Shown: one piece after another, positions 1 to 5,384 of the stretch
Numbering within the stretch: the first letter of the stretch is position 1
Layout of the letters: each line of letters begins with the position of its first letter
Origin: Patescibacteria group bacterium
GTDB lineage: Bacteria; Patescibacteriota; Gracilibacteria; UM-FILTER-43-11
Direction: 5' to 3'
NCBI GenBank assembly: GCA_029260985.1
Contig: JAJDCE010000137.1
Span: forward strand, 1 to 8,283
DNA: 8,283 nucleotides
The notes under the pieces: generated by a model
Databases searched by the model: none
Told to the model about the DNA's origin: nothing
What the model saw: the letters and a program-made list of their open reading frames with translations, nothing else
Translations under genes and position numbers: made by a program

Positions 1-323
1 CAAATATCAGTGGCTTCCTATTCTTGGATACCGAGGGCGAAGGCATTGGCCGGTCGACAAAGTTCTCAAAAGGCATGGAGCAGGATACAATTCTCAAGTC
101 GAACTACTTTATTGAATCGGAAGATGAAAGAAAAATATTTCTTGAAACGCTTAGGGGTCAGGATGGAAAAGTAGAGGCTCTCGTGGAAACTAGTACAGGC
201 GACAAATTCATATTCACCTATGAAACACTTCAGAATAATTGGCGCACTACCTTGGAAGAAGATAACAGAAATCTATCAGATGATTTCGTGCTAGTTAAAA
301 AAAGGATTAAGAAAGGGGGTTAA
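1..323 (+). CDS. 3' end of a gene of unknown function (partial)
   Basis: The reading frame is already open at the left edge (first full codon at base 3) and ends with TAA at 321-323, giving about 106 residues of a C-terminus. A TTG at 24 could be read as a start, but the frame continues upstream without a stop and nothing like a promoter precedes it, so I treat this as the tail of a longer gene. The visible part begins with a small hydrophobic patch (ISGFLFLDTEGEG) followed by a charged, soluble alpha/beta stretch rich in Glu, Lys and Thr, and ends in a basic tail (VLVKKRIKKGG). There is no signal peptide, membrane segment or cysteine in view. I do not recognise the family. It is followed after 46 bases by a terminator, so it ends a transcription unit. 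Confidence 0.6.
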   Translation, partial: NISGFLFLDTEGEGIGRSTKFSKGMEQDTILKSNYFIESEDERKIFLETLRGQDGKVEALVETSTGDKFIFTYETLQNNWRTTLEEDNRNLSDDFVLVKKRIKKGG

Positions 324-331
324 TTATTCTG

Positions 332-391
332 TTATAAGCTCCCATAAGGAGCTCCAACATTCTAGAATATGGCTTGCTTAAGCCATTTTTT
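332..391 (+). repeat. Hairpin-plus-terminator repeat, copy 1
   Basis: Bases 332-357 are identical to 1393-1418 (26 bases, key core AAGCTCCCATAAGGAGCTCC). The second part, GCTTGCTTAAGCC plus a T run, matches the second part of that copy with a few changes and a different spacer. The first part can fold as AGCTCC (337-342) with GGAGCT (348-353) around CATAA. The second part is an intrinsic terminator. Copy 2 lies just after the next gene, so the two copies directly flank 432-1349. Confidence 0.75.
370..391 (+). terminator. Rho-independent terminator
   Basis: TGGCTT (370-375) pairs with AAGCCA (380-385) around a GCTT loop, followed directly by a run of six T (386-391). It terminates the gene entering from the left edge and sits immediately upstream of the -35 box of the next gene. 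Confidence 0.75.
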
Positions 392-397
392 ATAATA

Positions 398-425
398 TTG
401 ACATATATACAATTATTGCTATAAT
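398..425 (+). promoter_or_regulatory. Consensus sigma70-type promoter for a leaderless mRNA
   Basis: TTGACA (398-403) and TATAAT (420-425) are both perfect consensus boxes, separated by 16 bases. The usual seven-base distance from the end of the -10 box puts +1 at about base 432, which is the A of the ATG of the next gene. There is no room for a 5' UTR or a Shine-Dalgarno sequence, so the transcript is predicted to be leaderless. Confidence 0.8.
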
Positions 426-431
426 AATAGT

Positions 432-1349
432 ATGAATGATTCAATCTCAACAGGTTTATCGCATAGAGAAGTTGCAGCGCTCACTATTGCCAGATTAATT
501 GCTAAAAAATTGATTAAGGAGCATCCTGAAATCAGTTCCGATTATCAAAATGGAGCCGCGCAGATGGAAATTGCTGAAAAGTGTGGTTTATTAAATGAGC
601 ATACTGCTAGTGTTTCTCGCGCTGCTGTAAGGTTTGCTCTAAAGGAATTTTTATCTTCAGAGGAATTACAATTTATTTTTGAGGACACCTTAAGTTCAAA
701 AAGAGCACGTGCAGGACAAGCTACTTTTGAACGAGGAGTAGCTTTATTTGGATTAGATGATGAGGCTAGAAAAAAGCGTGCGGCTAAATCCTTGGCAACT
801 CAAATAAGAGAAAAAATTGGAATTCATGCACGTTCCGCTAAAGAAAAAACTGAATCTGGACGAAAATTAGTAAAAAGCAATGGTATGACACTCTGGACAG
901 AAGGTATCGACCCTGAAACAGGTTTGAATGAACTAGAATATGCACTTATTCTAATGGAAAATCCAGAATATATTCATAAAAAAGGTAAATTACGTAATCA
1001 TCCGGATTATAAAAAAATAACTGCAAAGTTAAACGAAATATTTCATCAAGGCAAATCAATTCGTACTACCAGAACAGTCTCAAGATTAAGAGAAAAGAAG
1101 GGGGTGGAATCTAGGATGCCTAAAAAACATCCAGGCTGGACAGAATGCATTCATCCAACAATTCAGCTGAATGAAGTAGATTATTTAATATTAATCACTA
1201 ACACTCCTGGCTTTCAGACAACAAACGGACGGCCACATCATGCCAAAATTGCTAAACACTTAAATGATCTTTTTCATGGCGGAGAGGAGGTACGCACCGA
1301 AGCATCGGTGCGTACAAAAATTTGTCGAAGCAAGCAAAAAAAAGATTAA
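432..1349 (+). CDS. Helix-turn-helix-rich protein with tandem C-terminal repeat, probable DNA-binding
   Basis: A 305-residue soluble, basic protein; no named family recognised. The N-terminal third (about 1-75) has an HTH-like pattern (MEIAEKCGLL, then SVSRAAVRFAL at 60-70). The middle (90-150) is a very basic helical linker. The C-terminal part holds two copies of a domain of about 70 residues, from Trp155 and from Trp236. Each has WTE..I, an LNE.(E/D)Y helix, an I.K.LN(E/D)(I/L)FH helix (196-205 and 273-282) and a third helix starting (I/V)RT with SR or SVR. This three-helix plan with an initial Trp resembles Myb/SANT-type DNA-binding repeats, but that is inference. The ATG is chosen because a consensus promoter fires exactly onto it. 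The gene stands alone between two copies of a terminator repeat, has no Shine-Dalgarno sequence, and ends in a Lys-rich tail. A transcription or nucleoid-associated regulator is the simplest guess. Confidence 0.8.
   Translation: MNDSISTGLSHREVAALTIARLIAKKLIKEHPEISSDYQNGAAQMEIAEKCGLLNEHTASVSRAAVRFALKEFLSSEELQFIFEDTLSSKRARAGQATFERGVALFGLDDEARKKRAAKSLATQIREKIGIHARSAKEKTESGRKLVKSNGMTLWTEGIDPETGLNELEYALILMENPEYIHKKGKLRNHPDYKKITAKLNEIFHQGKSIRTTRTVSRLREKKGVESRMPKKHPGWTECIHPTIQLNEVDYLILITNTPGFQTTNGRPHHAKIAKHLNDLFHGGEEVRTEASVRTKICRSKQKKD
1290..1315. repeat. Perfect 11-bp inverted repeat inside the coding sequence
   Basis: GTACGCACCGA (1290-1300) and TCGGTGCGTAC (1305-1315) are exact reverse complements around an AGCA loop, a GC-rich stem in an AT-rich gene. 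It encodes the start of the last helix of the second repeat (VRTEASVRT). No T run follows on the plus strand, so it is not an ordinary terminator. Confidence 0.8.
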
Positions 1350-1392
1350 AAAAGCCCTAACTTCATATGGTCTGGTCCCATCATTTTTTCTA

Positions 1393-1447
1393 TTATAAGC
1401 TCCCATAAGGAGCTCCAAGTTTTTTAGCTTTGCTTAAGTCGTTTTTT
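1393..1447 (+). repeat. Hairpin-plus-terminator repeat, copy 2
   Basis: Bases 1393-1418 are identical to 332-357 of copy 1, and the preceding TTCTA/TTCTG bases also match partly. The spacer is about five bases shorter than in copy 1. The second half (GCTTTGCTTAAGTC followed by six T at 1442-1447) is recognisably the same but its stem is weakened: only CTT/AAG plus wobble pairs remain. It probably still serves as the terminator of the HTH gene, though a less efficient one. Confidence 0.75.
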
Positions 1448-1453
1448 AATGTG

Positions 1454-1462
1454 TGGTAGAAT
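1454..1462 (+). promoter_or_regulatory. Extended -10 promoter element
   Basis: TGG TAGAAT is an extended -10 element (TGn plus a one-mismatch TATAAT). No good -35 box is visible 16-18 bases upstream, which fits an extended -10 promoter. The predicted +1 near 1469 leaves a 5' UTR of about 14 bases before the ATG at 1483, without a Shine-Dalgarno sequence. Confidence 0.45.
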
Positions 1463-1482
1463 TTGATAAATTAATCTAAATT

Positions 1483-2373
1483 ATGAAAAAAATATTTGCA
1501 GTTATCCCCATAGTTTTAATTCTAATCGGCATTCTCTTTTTTGGAAGATCAGGAACAACTGAAAATTATACGGTTGTTTCGGAAGGTGGTTCGCTAGAAC
1601 TTCTTTTGTCCGAAGATCACTTGCCTCCAAATGTTTCCATCGATGATATTAAAATTTCTTTGTTTTCTAATGAAGAGTCTGAAATTACCTCAGATGGGAC
1701 TCCTTTGATTACCTACAAGCTTGAACCGGATGGTCTGCAATTGAATATGCCCGCTACTATAAAAAGCCGTATTCCAATTAGAGAGGAGAATGGTTTTATT
1801 AAGGTTCCTATGTTCATTCATCAGAACGATGAACAGATTAGGGTTCTTCCTGATACATCAATAATTATTGAAAATGAAAAGGAAATAGTGCTGGAATCAG
1901 AAATAAGTCATTTCAGTGAGTTGTATCATCCCGATATGTTCTACTTAAGAAATTTACAGGGAGGTGAATATATTATAGGTGACAGCATAATTGCCGAGGT
2001 AAAAATCGAGTCTACCGGTATGGAGGTTAGGATAATCCATGGAAGCCAGGAAACAGTTATTTCACCCAATGACCCTAGGGAAGATTACACTTATTCCGTG
2101 CGGCCATTTAGGTATGAAGTCCATGGTGGCGATAGTGTAACCCCATCAGTCAAAAGGTTTAAAGGTCAGTCTGATATTCTCTTCTCAACTATATTTACAA
2201 CTGCAGCCAGTTTCACATGCGCGAAAGAAGGTACTTCTGGCATATACGTTAATCCCCTTGGTATTGATCTTATTATTTATGGAGTTAGCAAAAAAAATGG
2301 AGTATGGGAAGAGGTTCAGCAAAATGTAACAGCACAACTTGTGCTTAACGCAAAATACACTTGCAAAAAGTAG
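1483..2373 (+). CDS. Membrane-anchored or exported beta-rich protein with ZU5-like segment
   Basis: A 296-residue protein. Residues 1-21 are a Lys-Lys start followed by a strongly hydrophobic helix, a signal peptide or N-terminal anchor that places the rest outside the membrane. No lipobox cysteine follows. Residues 30-150 form a strand-rich domain with YKLEPDGLQL (78-87) followed by N-MPATI, and closing with SHFSELYHP (142-150). This order (Y.L.P.G..f..P..., then HFS.y) is what I know from ZU5-like domains of bacterial surface proteins. Residues 155-296 are a second beta-rich domain containing the only two cysteines (246 and 294), which could form one disulfide outside the cell. The ATG fits the hydrophobic start and the promoter just upstream. 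The gene is flanked by its own promoter and a weak terminator, so it is probably monocistronic. A cell-surface role in adhesion or envelope interaction is possible; the ligand is unknown. Confidence 0.75.
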   Translation: MKKIFAVIPIVLILIGILFFGRSGTTENYTVVSEGGSLELLLSEDHLPPNVSIDDIKISLFSNEESEITSDGTPLITYKLEPDGLQLNMPATIKSRIPIREENGFIKVPMFIHQNDEQIRVLPDTSIIIENEKEIVLESEISHFSELYHPDMFYLRNLQGGEYIIGDSIIAEVKIESTGMEVRIIHGSQETVISPNDPREDYTYSVRPFRYEVHGGDSVTPSVKRFKGQSDILFSTIFTTAASFTCAKEGTSGIYVNPLGIDLIIYGVSKKNGVWEEVQQNVTAQLVLNAKYTCKK

Positions 2374-2435
2374 CCGGTGGGTGGTTTTGAAAAATTCACA
2401 CCTCCATCGATTGTAGTTCCTGTTACTACCAGTGG

Positions 2436-2455
2436 ATGAGGCCTGTCTCATTTTT
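2436..2455 (+). terminator. Weak Rho-independent terminator
   Basis: ATGAG (2436-2440) pairs with CTCAT (2447-2451) around GCCTGT, ending in a run of five T (2451-2455). The stem is short, so termination may be partial. It lies 62 bases after the stop of the exported protein gene. This gap is the only one in the left half without a copy of the shared hairpin repeat. Confidence 0.45.
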
Positions 2456-2473
2456 CCTGAACAAGCAGTCATA

Positions 2474-2482
2474 TGGTATAAT
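2474..2482 (+). promoter_or_regulatory. Extended -10 promoter element
   Basis: TGG TATAAT is a perfect extended -10 element. The -35 region is poor (TTTCCT or TTCCTG at the right distance). Predicted +1 is near 2489, giving an AT-rich 5' UTR of about 24 bases without a Shine-Dalgarno sequence before the ATG at 2513. Confidence 0.6.
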
Positions 2483-2512
2483 CTGATCAATAATAAATAA
2501 TAAAAAAATATT

Positions 2513-2890
2513 ATGGAACTTTCTATACTAATGGCGAAAATCGTCGCTATTCTTTATCTATCGATTGGAATTAGCATTGTCGCTGGCCAGACAACGCACA
2601 AAAAGCTTTTTAAGAGTTATGAAGAAAGTCCTGGGCTTGTCTTTATTTCGGGCTTTATGCTGGTTATCCTAAGTGCTCTTCTGATTCAATACCACAATAT
2701 CTGGATAAAGGACTGGACCGTGCTTATAACGATCATTGCTTGGGCAATGCTCATCAAAGGATTTCTTTTTCTGGCTTTTCCAAAGTCCTTCCTCTCGTTT
2801 GGATCTAAATACGCACAAACAAAGAACTGGATGGGTTATATCATCGTTGTAATCGCCCTTGTGTTTGGCTACTTTGGATTTATGGCCTAA
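2513..2890 (+). CDS. Small integral membrane protein with four predicted helices
   Basis: A 125-residue, very hydrophobic protein with four predicted membrane segments: about 5-25, 41-60 (GLVFISGFMLVILSALLIQY), 67-88 and 107-124. The loops are short and carry basic residues (THKKLFKSYEE after helix 1, PKSFLSFGSKYAQTK after helix 3). The segment HNIWIKDWTVLITIIAWAML, followed by an IKG..FLAFPK turn, recalls small uncharacterised membrane proteins that I associate with candidate-phyla bacteria. That recollection cannot be checked here and gives no function. No catalytic motif or cysteine is visible. The start is the first ATG, 30 bases after a consensus -10 box; there is no Shine-Dalgarno sequence. 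A terminator follows, so the gene forms its own unit. Confidence 0.75.
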   Translation: MELSILMAKIVAILYLSIGISIVAGQTTHKKLFKSYEESPGLVFISGFMLVILSALLIQYHNIWIKDWTVLITIIAWAMLIKGFLFLAFPKSFLSFGSKYAQTKNWMGYIIVVIALVFGYFGFMA

Positions 2891-2895
2891 AGCCC

Positions 2896-2917
2896 TTCTA
2901 TAGTAAGCTCTCATAAG
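2896..2917 (+). repeat. Decayed third copy of the hairpin repeat (5' part only)
   Basis: TTCTATAGTAAGCTCTCATAAG matches TTCTATTATAAGCTCCCATAAG just upstream of and within copy 2 with three differences. The second arm (GGAGCT) is lost, and a different hairpin takes over downstream. Its position, directly after a stop codon and before a terminator, is the same as in copies 1 and 2. Confidence 0.5.
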
Positions 2918-2927
2918 AATATTCCCT

Positions 2928-2955
2928 GAGCTTTCGTGAAATTACGGCTCTTTTT
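2928..2955 (+). terminator. Rho-independent terminator
   Basis: GAGC (2928-2931) pairs with GCTC (2947-2950), and CGT (2935-2937) with ACG (2944-2946), leaving a TTT bulge and a GAAATT loop. A run of five T follows (2951-2955). It ends the small membrane protein gene, 38 bases after its stop. Confidence 0.6.
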
Positions 2956-3005
2956 GTAGTGGGTGAACTGAAATTCCATGCTACTATGACGCTCATGTAA
3001 TAAAG

Positions 3006-3011
3006 TATAAT
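3006..3011 (+). promoter_or_regulatory. -10 box of recQ promoter
   Basis: A perfect TATAAT lies 14 bases before the recQ ATG. The predicted +1 is near 3018, so the 5' UTR would be only about eight bases (T-rich, no Shine-Dalgarno), close to leaderless. A possible -35 (TATGAC, 2985-2990) has a short 15-base spacer and is weak. Confidence 0.55.
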
Positions 3012-3025
3012 AACTAATTTTTTGT

Positions 3026-4864
3026 ATGCCCGACCTTCAATCTCTTTTAAAAACTTATTTTGGACACTCCGAGTTTCGCCCTCTTCAGCATGAGATTATT
3101 CAGCAGATACTCAATGGAGAAGATGCCTTGGTGCTGATGCCTACAGGGGGAGGTAAATCGGTTTGTTATCAGCTGCCCGCTTTGGTTTTTCAGGGAATAA
3201 CCGTGGTGATCTCTCCTTTGATCTCCTTGATGAAGGATCAGGTGGATGCCGCTTTGAGTAATGGGATTCCGGCGGCTTATTTGAATAGCACTCTAACTGC
3301 GGAGGAGTCCAGGCGGGTAGAAGCAAAATTGCGGACAGGGGAAATAAAATTACTCTATTGCGCCCCGGAACGCTTTGCGCTCCCGCATTTTCGCGACTTT
3401 TTGAAGACGCTGCCCATCAAGCTATTTGCGGTTGATGAAGCTCATTGTATTTCGGAATGGGGTCATGACTTTCGAGCCGATTATCGTACTTTAAATTTGC
3501 TTAAAAAGGAATTTTCGTCTGTGCCCATTGTTGCTCTAACGGCCACTGCTACGGAGCAGGTTGCGGATGATATTGTGGAGCAGCTTGGAATACCGGATGT
3601 GAAACGTTTTATTTCAAGCTTTAATCGGCAGAATCTCAATTATCGTGTAGAACGCAAAGCCAGTGCTTTTAGTAAATTGGTGAACTGGGTCAATAAATTT
3701 AAAGGTGAGTCTGTAATCGTGTACTGTTTTTCAAGAAAAGAAACCGATTCGGTTGCCGAAAAACTTTGTAATCTAGGTTTTAATGCACGACCTTATCATG
3801 CCGGCCTGCAACCGGAGGATCGCTCTCAGAATCAAACGGATTTTATTAACGATAAAGTGGATATTATCACCGCCACCATCGCGTTCGGCATGGGGATCGA
3901 CAAGCCTGATGTGCGTTTGGTGGTGCATTATAGCTTGCCAAAAACTATTGAGGGTTATTTTCAGGAAACGGGGCGAGCGGGTCGTGATGGGCTGGAAAGT
4001 GAGTGCGTGCTTTTTTACGGAGCGGGCGATCAATTTAATCAAAAGTATTTTATTGAGCAAATCGAAGACCCTCTTCAGAAGGAAAAACGCTATGAACAAC
4101 TGAACCAGATGGTGGGTTATTGTGAATTAAAAAAGTGTCGTCGCAAGCAATTGCTGAATTATTTTGGAGAAAATTTAGATCAGGATAATTGCGAAGGATG
4201 TGATGTTTGCTTAAAGACAGAAAGTTATTTCAACGCTGCGGAAGTAAGCCAAAAAATCCTCCAGGTCATCAACGAAACGGGCGGACGTTTTGGAGGAAGT
4301 CACATCATTAGTATATTGCTCGGCCGAAACCAGAAAAAAATTCGGGAACTCAGTCACAATGAATTGGCGAGTTATGGATCTGTTACAAATTACGACAAAG
4401 GTGCCTTGAGTCAAATTTTAGCCAATTTAGTCGATGATAATTACATCAAAAGAGAAACGGGTATGTATCCCACTTTAAGCCTGGTCGAAAAAGGTTACGG
4501 GCTTTTGAACTCTATGCATGCAGGAGAAGTTACTGAGTTGCGAATGGACGAACCTGAAGTGGAAATAGCACCCGCTAAAGTAAAAATTTCCGCCAAAGGC
4601 GAAAAAGCCTCCCGTAAGACCAAAATAAAATCCAATTTAGATTATAATCAGGATTTGTTTGAGAGATTTCGAGTTTTACGAAAAAGCCTGGCCACTAAAT
4701 ACAGAGTGCCCCCTTATGTGGTCGCTTCCGATAAAACACTTATTGAAATGGCTCATTATCTACCTCAGAATACTGCTGAACTCCTTGATATAAATGGTTT
4801 TGGAGAAGTGAAGGTGAAGCGATATGGAAAAGTATTCATTGAAATGATTAATAATCACTCTTAA
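3026..4864 (+). CDS. recQ: ATP-dependent DNA helicase RecQ
   Basis: A 612-residue protein, the normal length for bacterial RecQ (about 600). It unwinds DNA 3'-5' using ATP and acts in recombination repair and stalled-fork processing. All hallmarks are present: motif 0 (FGHSEFRPLQ, 12-21), Walker A (PTGGGKS, 39-45), motif Ia (SPLISLMKDQV, 63-73), DEAH box with the aromatic-rich loop (137-153), motif III (LTATAT, 171-176), motif IV (VIVYCFSR, 230-237), motif V (TATIAFGMGIDKPDVR, 282-297) and motif VI (QETGRAGRDG, 313-322). The zinc site is intact with Cys371, Cys389, Cys392 and Cys395. A winged-helix RQC domain follows (about 400-495), then a charged linker (500-535) and a complete HRDC domain (543-610). 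The ATG is chosen because the N-terminus aligns with other RecQs and a -10 box lies just upstream. It stands alone and converges on the rhs locus; the stop codons are nine bases apart. Confidence 0.97.
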   Translation: MPDLQSLLKTYFGHSEFRPLQHEIIQQILNGEDALVLMPTGGGKSVCYQLPALVFQGITVVISPLISLMKDQVDAALSNGIPAAYLNSTLTAEESRRVEAKLRTGEIKLLYCAPERFALPHFRDFLKTLPIKLFAVDEAHCISEWGHDFRADYRTLNLLKKEFSSVPIVALTATATEQVADDIVEQLGIPDVKRFISSFNRQNLNYRVERKASAFSKLVNWVNKFKGESVIVYCFSRKETDSVAEKLCNLGFNARPYHAGLQPEDRSQNQTDFINDKVDIITATIAFGMGIDKPDVRLVVHYSLPKTIEGYFQETGRAGRDGLESECVLFYGAGDQFNQKYFIEQIEDPLQKEKRYEQLNQMVGYCELKKCRRKQLLNYFGENLDQDNCEGCDVCLKTESYFNAAEVSQKILQVINETGGRFGGSHIISILLGRNQKKIRELSHNELASYGSVTNYDKGALSQILANLVDDNYIKRETGMYPTLSLVEKGYGLLNSMHAGEVTELRMDEPEVEIAPAKVKISAKGEKASRKTKIKSNLDYNQDLFERFRVLRKSLATKYRVPPYVVASDKTLIEMAHYLPQNTAELLDINGFGEVKVKRYGKVFIEMINNHS

Positions 4865-4873
4865 GGTATTTTT

Positions 4874-5005
4874 TTAATCACCTAATTCCTTCCCAGTAAA
4901 CTTATAATCATTCTCATAAGCCCCGGCTTTGTCGTTTATGCGCACATTACCGTATGGGTAGTAATCCAGAAGTTCTATAGTATCTCCGCGTGCCAACTCC
5001 TGTTT
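4874..5005 (-). pseudogene. Rhs core remnant (44 codons)
   Basis: Read on the minus strand, the frame runs from just after an in-frame TAA (5008-5006) to TAA (4876-4874). It encodes RGDTIELLDYYPYGNVRI, then NDKAGAYENDYKFTGKELGD and stop. This aligns without gaps to the core of the neighbouring rhs modules (NGDELELNDYYPYGQSRI and YTGKELDRE). Only the stretch from the DYYPYG motif to TGKEL is left. There is no start codon, no autocleavage motif and no tip. It begins about 24 bases after the stop of the membrane protein gene and ends nine bases from the recQ stop. It is a leftover from an earlier rhs copy or the distal recombination scar of the array. The protein is almost certainly not made. 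Confidence 0.8.
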
Positions 5006-5029
5006 TTAGAGATATATTGCTGAAGGAGG

Positions 5030-5371
5030 CTATGTTATAGATTCAAGTAATCTTAGGACAAAATTAATTTCAAAAGCAGCAACAAATAAACCAAAGACAA
5101 CTAAAGCCCTCTTCTGATTATAAAATTTTCCAATCCAGCCCTTACTCGAGCCTAGCGTCCTAATTACATACCATCCTAAAAAGATACTCAATAGTGATCT
5201 AATAATTAGCCATGAATTAGCAAGAACTAACGCATTACTAATATGCTCATATGATTTCAGTATAGGTAATGTTATCTCAGTAAAAAGTGATCTAACTGCG
5301 TAGTACAGCATACTCGGTAAAAGATACATAAGCATTGATCTAGCCAGTGATGATTCCTTATAAGTACTCAT
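5030..5371 (-). CDS. Small three-helix membrane protein, candidate immunity protein of the orphan Rhs tip
   Basis: A 113-residue protein starting at the ATG 13 bases after the upstream rhs stop (MSTYKESS...). The frame stays open further upstream into the rhs coding region, but that part is a shadow of rhs and is excluded. Predicted membrane helices lie at about 11-30 (RSMLMYLLPSMLYYAVRSLF), 45-69 and 88-107 (KRALVVFGLFVAAFEINFVL), with basic loops between. There is no signal peptide cleavage site and no family I recognise. Its place directly behind a variable Rhs C-terminus is where cognate immunity genes sit. A membrane immunity protein would suit a toxin acting at the membrane, and the rhs tip upstream does carry a hydrophobic hairpin. 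The immunity role is inferred from position only. No Shine-Dalgarno or clear promoter is visible, so expression may depend on the rhs transcript. It ends with TAG at 5032-5030. Confidence 0.65.
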   Translation of the reverse strand: MSTYKESSLARSMLMYLLPSMLYYAVRSLFTEITLPILKSYEHISNALVLANSWLIIRSLLSIFLGWYVIRTLGSSKGWIGKFYNQKRALVVFGLFVAAFEINFVLRLLESIT

Positions 5372-5384
5372 AGCAAATTTTTTG

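Noticed and set aside
1290..1315. Palindrome as an intrinsic terminator
   Set aside because: No T run follows the stem on either strand in the right position (the plus strand continues with A), and it lies inside a coding frame.
2185..2914. Minus-strand frames at 2185-2490 and 2669-2914
   Set aside because: They overlap the exported-protein and small membrane-protein genes, which have promoters and sensible hydropathy. The minus-strand translations show no domain or start signal.
332..2955. Integron-like cassette array with the repeats as attC sites
   Set aside because: The repeats are short hairpins with T runs that act as terminators. Each following gene has its own promoter, no integrase is present, and the core-site pattern of attC is not visible.
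3773..4103. Overlapping open frames on both strands within recQ (also 3141-3326 and 4211-4414)
   Set aside because: They lie inside the conserved helicase coding sequence, have no start signals, and their translations look like random shadows.
4905..4930. Fourth copy of the hairpin repeat (CTCATAAG match)
   Set aside because: Only about eight bases match, and the stretch is explained as rhs core coding sequence on the minus strand.
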